A stretch of DNA of 5,245 nt. Origin: Gorillibacterium sp. (lineage in GTDB: Bacteria > Bacillota > Bacilli > Paenibacillales > NBRC-103111). The DNA lies in NCBI GenBank assembly GCA_023511325.1, contig JAIMBU010000273.1:1-5245 (forward strand), read 5' to 3'. The position numbers and the translations under genes were made by a program. Of this stretch, positions 1 to 5,006 are shown one piece after another. The notes under the pieces were generated by a model that saw only the letters and a list, made by a program, of their open reading frames with translations, was not told the origin of the DNA and made no database searches. Within the stretch, counting starts at the first letter, position 1. Every line of letters starts with the position of its first letter.

Positions 1-435
1 GTGCTGATGAATGTCTAGCAATTCCCCGATGCTTCCATCAGCCAGAATGGGGGATAAGCCAATCATCCCGCCGTGATAGCTTGCTGAGACCAAGAACCGC
101 CGGGTATGATCTAGCTTGAGATGGCAGGTGGGGGCAGGCAAGGTTGCCACCTTGTTCAAAAGGGTTAATGCTCCATCGTCAGGACGTACGTCATAAGCCG
201 CCGCAGCCCCCTGCCTTTTGCCGTTCGCATCTTGCTGATCCATAAGCACGTAAAGCCGATTGGTCTCGACGTCCACATCGAGAAAGGTTGGATTTCGTAG
301 TCCGGAAGCCGTATCCAGAAGCTGCAGCTCGCCGGTAAATTCGTTGTACTGACACACGTAAACGCCTGGCTCAGACGTCTCAGCATACGAGCCGATAAAT
401 GCCAGTTTAGGTGATTTTTCTTGAATCATCGACAT
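1..435 (-). CDS. pgl: 6-phosphogluconolactonase-like beta-propeller lactonase (partial, C-terminal part beyond the left edge)
   Basis: The minus-strand frame is open from an ATG at 435 to the window edge and gives the first 145 residues. Family members are usually about 340-350 residues, so over half the protein is missing. Visible lactonase-family (YkgB/Pgl type) blade motifs are FIGSY (13-17), GVYVCQY (24-30), NPTFLDVD (48-55), PAPTCHLKLD (100-109) and SASYHGGMI (117-125). There is no signal peptide, so it is probably cytosolic. Known members hydrolyse 6-phosphogluconolactone to 6-phosphogluconate in the oxidative pentose phosphate pathway; other family members act on other lactones, so the substrate is inferred. 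The start is supported by a GAGGG site (449-445) 9 bases upstream of the ATG; a second in-frame ATG two codons later would be too far from it. The gene is divergent from sdaAB. I saw no convincing promoter for it. Confidence 0.88.
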   Translation of the reverse strand, partial: MSMIQEKSPKLAFIGSYAETSEPGVYVCQYNEFTGELQLLDTASGLRNPTFLDVDVETNRLYVLMDQQDANGKRQGAAAAYDVRPDDGALTLLNKVATLPAPTCHLKLDHTRRFLVSASYHGGMIGLSPILADGSIGELLDIHQH

Positions 436-613
436 AGTGATCAACCCTCATTTCTACTCTATCAGAATGTGAAAAACTTATTTAATAGTGGATTCTGCTG
501 CCGCCTCGGTAAACGAACGTGCATCCAAGGACGCCACTTAGGCGCTTATCTTTATAAAATGAATGTTTTTAGTGAATTATCGCAAATCTGCGCTCGCTTA
601 GCAAACGATTGAC

Positions 614-643
614 TTGTATGCTTCGCGGATTTTGGACTACAAT
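614..643 (+). promoter_or_regulatory. Candidate sigma-A promoter for sdaAB-sdaAA
   Basis: A TTGTAT (-35, 614-619) and a TACAAT (-10, 638-643) are separated by 18 bases. The -10 differs from TATAAT at one position. The overlapping TTGACT at 609-614 is a better -35 hexamer but is 23 bases from the same -10, which is too far. Initiation would fall near 650, just upstream of the decamer array, putting the array in the 5' untranslated RNA. This call rests on pattern matching only. Confidence 0.4.
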
Positions 644-661
644 GGAGCGTACAGATTTGGT

Positions 662-742
662 TTGAATGACGTTGAATGACATTGAATGACATTAAATGAT
701 GTATTGTTTTAATTAAATGACGTTGAATGACGTTGATTAGCG
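662..742 (+). repeat. Tandem array of seven degenerate 10-bp repeats (TTGAATGACG-like)
   Basis: Seven head-to-tail units follow a strict 10-base period. They are TTGAATGACG (662-671), TTGAATGACA (672-681 and 682-691), TTAAATGATG (692-701), then an 11-base non-matching spacer (702-712), TTAAATGACG (713-722), TTGAATGACG (723-732) and a decayed TTGATTAGCG (733-742). The period is close to one DNA helical turn, so copies lie on roughly the same face. A period of 10 is not a multiple of 3 and every frame soon meets a stop, so the array does not encode a repeat protein. It sits between the candidate promoter and the sdaAB start. It could be a multi-site operator, a structured or regulatory leader, or a slippage-prone minisatellite; the sequence does not decide among these. 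Confidence 0.9.
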
Positions 743-789
743 TAGCGGTAAGCTAGAAAAATCATTTGCTAAGGTACATTAAGGATACA

Positions 790-795
790 GGGAGG
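790..795 (+). promoter_or_regulatory. Shine-Dalgarno site that fixes the TTG start of sdaAB
   Basis: GGGAGG lies 7 bases upstream of the TTG at 803. No ATG or GTG start is available in frame near this position, and the protein beginning at this TTG matches the usual N-terminus of the serine dehydratase beta subunit (RFKDVFSIIGPVMVGPSSSHT). The strong site therefore supports a TTG start. Confidence 0.85.
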
Positions 796-802
796 CGCAA
801 TT

Positions 803-1477
803 TTGCGTTTTAAAGATGTATTTTCGATTATTGGTCCCGTTATGGTCGGACCTTCAAGCTCACATACAGCAGGTGCGGCAAGATTAGGGCGGCTCGCTCG
901 CCAGTTGTTAAAAGAACAACCGGAGCGGGTGCTGATTACATTATACGGCTCTTTTGCCGAAACCTATAAAGGGCATGGTACGGATCTTGCGCTGACGGGT
1001 GGACTGCTTGATTTCACCCCCGATGATGCAAGGTTGCCGAATGCTTATCAAAATGCGGTGCAGGCCGGGATGACGGTTACCTTTAAAGAAGGGGCGGGTG
1101 TCTGTCCGCATCCGAATTTTGTTAAGCTTGAAATGTGGAGTGGTGACGCTGCTGCTAGCTTGGCCGGAGCTTCAATAGGTGGCGGTAACGTCGAGGTGCA
1201 CATGATGAATGGTTTTGATGTCCATTGCTCTGGCTTGTACCCAACGCTTGTGATTACTCACGAGGACCGCATCGGTGTGCTTGCCTCCTTGACCAAAGCC
1301 ATCAGCGACGTCGGGCTCAATATCGGTTTTATGAATGTGGACCGCAAATCGCGGAATGGTGAGGCAATGACGGTATTGGAAATCGATCGGCACCCGCAGG
1401 ATTCTTTGTTTGAGAAAATTCGTCAATTGCAATATATTACAGACGTCCTATTACTGGACTTAACCTCAGGGAGCTGA
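803..1477 (+). CDS. sdaAB: L-serine dehydratase, iron-sulfur-dependent, beta subunit
   Basis: This 224-residue protein is the regulatory/accessory subunit of the two-chain 4Fe-4S L-serine dehydratase (L-serine to pyruvate plus ammonia, cytosolic). The N-terminal part is the serine dehydratase beta domain, with the hallmark GPSSSHT at 16-22, a CPHPN segment at 101-105 and SIGGG at 124-128. The C-terminal part, from about 147, is an ACT domain (LVITHEDRIGVLASLTKAI, then LNIGFMNVDRK), which in this family is thought to sense small ligands such as serine. Length is normal for a separate beta subunit. Translation starts at a TTG fixed by GGGAGG 7 bases upstream. The gene is first in an operon with sdaAA, which begins 7 bases after its TGA. 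A possible promoter and a tandem decamer array lie upstream. I see no frameshift or missing motif. Confidence 0.96.
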   Translation: MRFKDVFSIIGPVMVGPSSSHTAGAARLGRLARQLLKEQPERVLITLYGSFAETYKGHGTDLALTGGLLDFTPDDARLPNAYQNAVQAGMTVTFKEGAGVCPHPNFVKLEMWSGDAAASLAGASIGGGNVEVHMMNGFDVHCSGLYPTLVITHEDRIGVLASLTKAISDVGLNIGFMNVDRKSRNGEAMTVLEIDRHPQDSLFEKIRQLQYITDVLLLDLTSGS

Positions 1478-1484
1478 CAGATCT

Positions 1485-2372
1485 ATGCGATTTTCTACAC
1501 TTGCCGAGCTTAGTGCGCTCTGCCAAGCAGAAGCCACGACAATTGGTAAACTAATGATTCAAGAACAGGCACATGAAAGCGGGCAATCCGCGGAAAAGAT
1601 CGTCGAGGAGATGGCGAGCTATTATCGCGTGATGAAAGAGGCTGTTGAACGTGGCCTTACACAGGAGGTTGTTTCACGCAGCGGACTCACCGGCGGAGAT
1701 GCAAAACGAGTGGCTACACACGTAGCACGCGGGGAATCCTCACTGGATGGCTGGGCCGGTAAAGCGATGGCTTATGCGCTTGCTGTTTCCGAGGTAAATG
1801 CCTCAATGGGACGTATAGTGGCCACACCAACGGCGGGCTCGTGCGGAATTATCCCTGGCGTGTTTGTCAGCTCACAAGAACGGTTTGGCTGGGAGGACAG
1901 CCATTTGGTTGAAGGATTATTTGCCGCTGGCGCGATTGGCTATGTCATCGCCAATCATTCCTTTATTTCTGGTGCCGAAGGTGGCTGTCAGGCAGAGGTT
2001 GGCTCCGCCATCGGCATGGCAGCAGGTGCCCTTGTTGAACTGCGTGGTGGTTCAGCTGCTCAAGCGGTACATGCGGTTGGCATTGCCCTGAAGAATACAC
2101 TGGGACTTATCTGTGATCCCGTCGCCGGGCTTGTTGAGATTCCCTGCATTATCCGCAATGGTCTGGGGGCAGTCAATGCTCTTGCTGCGGCAGATATGGC
2201 ACTTGCTGGCGTGCGAAGCATCATTCCCTCGGATGAGGTGATTGGTGTGATGCTGGAGGTGGGCTCGAAGATGCCAAATGAGCATCGCGAGACAGCACAG
2301 GGTGGTCTGGCGCAAACGCCGACGGGACGCAGGCTAGCCGAACAAATTCGCAAGGGAGAAATCACTTCTTAA
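1485..2372 (+). CDS. sdaAA: L-serine dehydratase, iron-sulfur-dependent, alpha (catalytic) subunit
   Basis: This 295-residue protein is the catalytic chain that pairs with SdaAB to deaminate L-serine to pyruvate and ammonia using an oxygen-sensitive 4Fe-4S cluster instead of PLP. Signature segments are the SGLTGGDAKR stretch (66-75), TPTAGSCGIIPG (114-125), SGAEGGCQAEVGSA (162-175) and CDPVAGLVEIPC (210-221). Cys168, Cys210 and Cys221 are spaced 42 and 11 residues apart, the spacing I recall for the cluster cysteines of the Legionella single-chain enzyme. The C-terminal cysteine that completes coordination there is absent here. The only other cysteines are Cys13 and Cys120. The ATG at 1485 is served by AGGGAG (1468-1473) inside the end of sdaAB, with a rather long 11-base spacing, so translation is probably coupled. 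The gene ends in TAA, with a second in-frame TAA two codons later. Confidence 0.96.
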   Translation: MRFSTLAELSALCQAEATTIGKLMIQEQAHESGQSAEKIVEEMASYYRVMKEAVERGLTQEVVSRSGLTGGDAKRVATHVARGESSLDGWAGKAMAYALAVSEVNASMGRIVATPTAGSCGIIPGVFVSSQERFGWEDSHLVEGLFAAGAIGYVIANHSFISGAEGGCQAEVGSAIGMAAGALVELRGGSAAQAVHAVGIALKNTLGLICDPVAGLVEIPCIIRNGLGAVNALAAADMALAGVRSIIPSDEVIGVMLEVGSKMPNEHRETAQGGLAQTPTGRRLAEQIRKGEITS

Positions 2373-2396
2373 CTGTAAGAGAGGCGTTGGTATACT
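2369..2396 (+). promoter_or_regulatory. Candidate extended -10 promoter for the ABC exporter gene
   Basis: TTAACT (2369-2374) and TATACT (2391-2396) are 16 bases apart, and a TG one base upstream of the -10 (TGG-TATACT, 2388-2396) forms an extended -10. The -35 overlaps the sdaAA stop codon. Transcription would begin near 2403, leaving an untranslated leader of only about 20 bases before the ATG at 2424. I see no terminator between sdaAA and the exporter gene, so read-through from sdaAB-sdaAA is equally possible. Confidence 0.4.
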
Positions 2397-2423
2397 TATG
2401 GTCTGCAATCCGCGTGGATTAGG

Positions 2424-4268
2424 ATGAAGCAAGATATTGATCTAAAGATAAAGAAGAAATCTTCCTTCCGTTCTTATCTGGTTTTTGTTAAGCCGTATTG
2501 GAAGCTTGTGACGATAACGGTTCTGATCGGTATGGTGAAGTTTGGTATTCCACTGACCCTCCCGCTGATCATGAAATATGCAGTGGACAACCTATTGACT
2601 GGCACCTTGCCCACGGCGGAAAGAATTCAGCTGCTACTGCGGATGTTGGCCGGAGCTTTTGTCCTGTTTGTCATCGTTCGCGCTCCTGTGGAGTATTACC
2701 GCCAGTATTTTGCCCAGCAAACGACAAGTAAGATTCTCTATGATCTGCGGGCTCATTTGTATGGACATATTCAGAAGCTTTCCTTACGTTATTATCATAA
2801 TCATAAAACGGGTGAAGTCATCTCACGGATGATCAACGATGCCGAGCAGACGAAAAGCCTGGTAGAAACCGGGATGATGAACATCTGGCTCGATATGTTC
2901 ACGCTTGTGATCGCAGCCGCGTTCATGTTCCAGATGGATTTTGGTTTGACGCTCGTGGCTATCGCTATTTTCCCATTTTATGCGGTCTCGGTAAAAACAC
3001 TTTACAAACGCCTGCGCATGCTCACGAAGTCACGCTCCCAAGCGCTGGCCGAAATGCAGGGTTATCTCTATGAGCATGTCAATGGTATGCCTGTGATCAA
3101 AAGCTTTGCTCTGGAGGAACATGAAAGTGGACAGTTTGGCCGCCGTAATGGCCGTTATCTTGATCGCGCTTTGGCATTAACTCGTTGGAACGCGCTGACC
3201 AATTCGATTATTAACACTTTAACGGACATCGCGCCACTTCTGGTGATTGGTTATGGAGGTTATCAGGTCATTCTCGGTCATATGACCTTGGGTACATTTG
3301 TTGCTTTTTTTGCCTATCTTGAGCGATTGTACAGTCCACTTCGCCGGCTGGTCAATTCCTCAACGGAGCTGACTCAGGCTAGCGCATCGCTGGATCGGGT
3401 GATGGAGCTGATGGATGAGCCTTATGACATTGTTGACTTACCCACGGCGCAGCCGATTTCGCGGATGGCAGGCGAGGTCGTTTTTGAAAATGTTAGCTTT
3501 CGCTATGATGCCTCCACTGATTGGGTATTAAGCAAGCTCAATCTGACGATTCATCCAGGTGAAACTATCGCCTTGGTCGGGATGAGCGGTGGCGGGAAGT
3601 CCTCGCTGATTGGTCTGATTCCCCGGTTCTATGATGTTCAGGAGGGTAGCATTCGGATCGACGGAATGGATATCCGCGATGTGACCATTCGCAGCTTACG
3701 TGAACGAATCGGTATGGTTTTGCAGGATAATACGCTGTTTAGCGGTAGTGTCAAAGACAATATCCTGCTGGGAAATCCGCAGGCTACCGACGATGAGGTC
3801 ATCCGAGCAGCACAAGCAGCTAATGCCGATGACTTTATCAAAAGCTTGCCGAGCGGTTATGACACCGAGATCGGTGAGCGGGGAGTTAAGCTTTCGGGTG
3901 GACAGAAGCAGCGGGTGGCTATTGCCCGCGTGTTTCTGAAGAATCCGCGTATCCTTATTCTCGATGAAGCTACCTCAGCCCTTGACCTGGAGTCAGAGCA
4001 TCTGATTCAGGAGTCGTTGGAGTCTTTAACTCAAGGACGGACAACGATTATTGTTGCCCACCGCTTGTCGACCATTACCCATGCCGATCAGATCGTCGTG
4101 ATTGAGTATGGGCAGATTACCGAGAAAGGTACCCATGCTGAACTAATGGAGCTGGACGGCTCCTATGCCCGACTGTTCAACGTTCAGTATTTGAATGATG
4201 GACAGGTGCCCTCTGGGCTCAATAATCTTAACGATGTTGATGAGTCACCGCTGATTCTAGAAGAATAG
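2424..4268 (+). CDS. ABC exporter half-transporter with fused membrane and ATPase domains (YgaD-like)
   Basis: This 614-residue protein has the full layout of a type IV (MsbA/Sav1866-like) ABC exporter that works as a dimer in the cytoplasmic membrane. The membrane domain covers about 20-310, with six likely helices near 26-50, 70-90, 152-172, 175-195, 262-284 and 288-305. The ATPase domain follows: A-loop Tyr361, Walker A GMSGGGKSS (386-394), Q-loop Gln434, signature LSGGQ (490-494), Walker B LILDE (511-515), D-loop SALD (518-521) and switch His546. All catalytic residues are present, so it should be active. Segments such as EYYRQYFAQ and TGEVISRMINDAEQTK closely resemble Bacillus YgaD as I remember it. 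The substrate is unknown; drugs, lipids or peptides are all possible. The last 25 residues form an acidic tail outside the conserved fold. The start is the first ATG after the stop codons, with only a weak GTGGA site (2414-2418) before it. Confidence 0.93.
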   Translation: MKQDIDLKIKKKSSFRSYLVFVKPYWKLVTITVLIGMVKFGIPLTLPLIMKYAVDNLLTGTLPTAERIQLLLRMLAGAFVLFVIVRAPVEYYRQYFAQQTTSKILYDLRAHLYGHIQKLSLRYYHNHKTGEVISRMINDAEQTKSLVETGMMNIWLDMFTLVIAAAFMFQMDFGLTLVAIAIFPFYAVSVKTLYKRLRMLTKSRSQALAEMQGYLYEHVNGMPVIKSFALEEHESGQFGRRNGRYLDRALALTRWNALTNSIINTLTDIAPLLVIGYGGYQVILGHMTLGTFVAFFAYLERLYSPLRRLVNSSTELTQASASLDRVMELMDEPYDIVDLPTAQPISRMAGEVVFENVSFRYDASTDWVLSKLNLTIHPGETIALVGMSGGGKSSLIGLIPRFYDVQEGSIRIDGMDIRDVTIRSLRERIGMVLQDNTLFSGSVKDNILLGNPQATDDEVIRAAQAANADDFIKSLPSGYDTEIGERGVKLSGGQKQRVAIARVFLKNPRILILDEATSALDLESEHLIQESLESLTQGRTTIIVAHRLSTITHADQIVVIEYGQITEKGTHAELMELDGSYARLFNVQYLNDGQVPSGLNNLNDVDESPLILEE

Positions 4269-4278
4269 TTGTCCTAAA

Positions 4279-4320
4279 TCACACTTCTCTGCATATGGAT
4301 GTACAAAAAGAGGAGTGTGA
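4279..4320 (+). promoter_or_regulatory. Hairpin that would mask the ribosome-binding site of the downstream small gene
   Basis: The arm TCACACTTCTCT (4279-4290) can pair with AGAGGAGTGTGA (4309-4320) to give a 12-bp stem with a single T-G wobble and an 18-base loop. The 3' arm contains the AGAGGAG Shine-Dalgarno site of the gene at 4324 (8 bases from GGAG to ATG). When folded, the RNA would hide this site. No T-tract follows, so it does not look like a terminator. A regulatory role is inferred from structure alone. Confidence 0.6.
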
Positions 4321-4323
4321 CCC

Positions 4324-4671
4324 ATGGAGCAAAAGGTCAAACGCTACTATCAGCTTAAGCAAAAGCACAAGGAAATCGAGCAGGAGTTAAGCGAACTGCG
4401 AGGTGCAATTACTACTTATTGCGCGGAGCAGGGAGTAAATGAGCTAGAGTTCGGTAGCTATAAAGTGAAGCTGGTTCACCAAGAGCGCAAGGATTACGAT
4501 GATAAGAAGCTTTACGATGCGTTGCCTGATCCTGAGGTGTGGCGCCTGTTATCGAAGACGGATGCTTCTAAGGTTGCGAGTTTGCTGAAGCTGAATGTTA
4601 TTTCGGAGGAAGCGGTTAAGGATACTTTTCAGATCAAAGCGATCACGCTTTTGCAGGTTGATAAAAAGTAG
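4324..4671 (+). CDS. Small conserved-looking protein of unknown function with N-terminal coiled coil
   Basis: This frame encodes 115 residues and is a credible gene: an ideal AGAGGAG site stands 8 bases upstream of the ATG, and codon use is like that of its neighbours. Residues 1-30 form a charged helix with heptad-like spacing (KVKRYYQLKQKHKEIEQEL), probably a coiled coil. Residues 40-53 look like a short beta segment (LEFGSYKVKLVHQE). The rest (54-115) is a mixed region with KDYDDKKLYDALPDPEVWRL and a short helical LLKLNVISEEAVKD. There is one cysteine (Cys33) and no signal peptide or membrane segment, so it is probably cytosolic. I do not recognise a family with known function and assign none. 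The first part is reminiscent of small phage-type coiled-coil proteins, but this is weak. It lies 55 bases after the exporter gene and shares its terminator, so co-transcription is likely. Confidence 0.8.
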   Translation: MEQKVKRYYQLKQKHKEIEQELSELRGAITTYCAEQGVNELEFGSYKVKLVHQERKDYDDKKLYDALPDPEVWRLLSKTDASKVASLLKLNVISEEAVKDTFQIKAITLLQVDKK

Positions 4672-4755
4672 TGCAGGGCATGTGGAGTGCGTAGTTAAGC
4701 TAGAAAGGAAAACGCTGAAAGCCTTGAATTCAAAGGATTAATAAGAATATGGAGA

Positions 4756-4804
4756 CGCTTTTATACTGAAACTTAAAGCGAGTTTGGTATAAAAGTGCTT
4801 TTTT
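4756..4804 (+). terminator. Factor-independent terminator for the exporter and small-gene transcript
   Basis: The arm at 4756-4773 pairs with 4781-4797. The core CTTTTATAC (4758-4766) is perfectly complementary to GTATAAAAG (4787-4795), and the stem continues with AAACT/AGTTT around one bulged G (4768) and a 7-base loop (4774-4780). Two G-T wobbles occur. The stem is followed by C and six T residues (4799-4804). It lies 84 bases after the stop of the small gene and faces the same way. The stem is long but AT-rich, so its efficiency is uncertain. Confidence 0.8.
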
Positions 4805-4890
4805 ATATTGTAAGGGTAAACATATTTGTAAAGTAACTTTGAGAAAGTACGCTAATTAGAAAGAAAACATGAAATAATGAAGAATTCAAA

Positions 4891-4968
4891 ACTGTTAAAC
4901 TTCAAAAAAATGATATATCTGTTTTTAATTAGAGAGTAAAGAAACTTGTTTCTCTGTAGTTTAACAGT
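4891..4968. repeat. Perfect 11-bp inverted repeat upstream of and within the ZIP promoter
   Basis: ACTGTTAAACT (4891-4901) is the exact reverse complement of AGTTTAACAGT (4958-4968). Arm centres are 67 bases apart. Each arm contains a small dyad around GTTTAAC/GTTAAAC. The right arm ends inside the TGG of the extended -10 of the candidate ZIP promoter, a typical repressor position, and the left arm lies upstream of the -35 region. Inside the repeat a smaller hairpin (AGAAAC at 4940-4945 with GTTTCT at 4948-4953) is also possible. Two operator sites for a regulator are a reasonable inference. No target-site duplication flanks the repeat, so it does not look like a transposable element. Confidence 0.7.
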
Positions 4969-4976
4969 GGTAGAAT
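4946..4976 (+). promoter_or_regulatory. Candidate promoter for the ZIP transporter gene
   Basis: TAGAAT (4971-4976) preceded by TG one base upstream (4968-4969) makes an extended -10. A weak TTGTTT (4946-4951) lies 19 bases before it, which is longer than ideal, so the extended -10 may carry most of the recognition. Transcription would start near 4983, giving a leader of about 25 bases with GGGGG (4995-4999) 7 bases before the ATG. Confidence 0.45.
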
Positions 4977-5006
4977 AGTTGTAAAACATGCACTGGGGGT
5001 TAATAA

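Larger units (their letters stand above)
436..802. other. Intergenic region between divergent pgl and sdaAB
   Basis: These 367 bases hold no gene that I can support. The part next to pgl (about 436-600) should carry the pgl promoter, but I see only weak matches, such as a TATAAA on the minus strand around 550-560 without a good -35 partner. The part next to sdaAB holds a candidate sigma-A promoter (614-643), a tandem decamer array (662-742) and the sdaAB ribosome-binding site (790-795). If transcription starts near 650, sdaAB has a leader of about 150 bases. I do not recognise a T-box, glycine riboswitch or other known leader RNA in it. The short plus-strand frame at 421-612 lacks a ribosome site and overlaps the pgl start, so I do not count it as a gene. 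Confidence 0.7.
4672..5006. other. AT-rich intergenic region between the small gene and the ZIP transporter
   Basis: These 335 bases hold no gene that I can support. They contain a small palindrome TTGAATTCAA (4724-4733), an intrinsic terminator (4756-4804), an unremarkable AT-rich stretch (4805-4890), a perfect 11-bp inverted repeat (4891-4901 and 4958-4968) and a candidate promoter with the ribosome site GGGGG (4995-4999) for the next gene. GC content falls to about 25% in 4801-4860, against about 55% in a sampled part of sdaAA (2101-2160). Confidence 0.75.

Noticed and set aside
421..612. Plus-strand open frame of 63 codons from a TTG
   Set aside because: It has no ribosome site, overlaps the well-supported pgl start on the other strand, and its composition is not protein-like.
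609..643. TTGACT as the -35 box for sdaAB
   Set aside because: It is a good hexamer, but it is 23 bases from TACAAT and no -10 lies at 16-18 bases; TTGTAT at 614 has better spacing.
662..742. CRISPR array
   Set aside because: Units are 10 bases, directly abutting, with no unique spacers and no cas genes nearby.
644..802. T-box or riboswitch in the sdaAB leader
   Set aside because: There is no T-box core (AGGGTGGAACCGCG-like), no terminator hairpin and no conserved riboswitch element that I can recognise.
1172..1432. Minus-strand open frame inside sdaAB
   Set aside because: It lies fully within a gene with clear family motifs and has no recognisable motif of its own; a shadow frame.
2052..2365. 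Two overlapping minus-strand open frames inside sdaAA
   Set aside because: They are antisense to the conserved catalytic part of sdaAA and are explained by its codon composition.
4279..4320. Terminator after the exporter gene
   Set aside because: The stem is strong but is followed by CCCATGG rather than a T-tract, and its arm holds the next gene's ribosome site.
4724..4733. TTGAATTCAA palindrome as a regulatory site
   Set aside because: It is a short AT-rich palindrome between a stop codon and a terminator, where no promoter is visible; chance is a sufficient explanation.
4891..4968. Small inverted-repeat transposable element (MITE)
   Set aside because: The repeats are perfect, but the flanks show no direct duplication and the 78-base unit has no second copy in the window.
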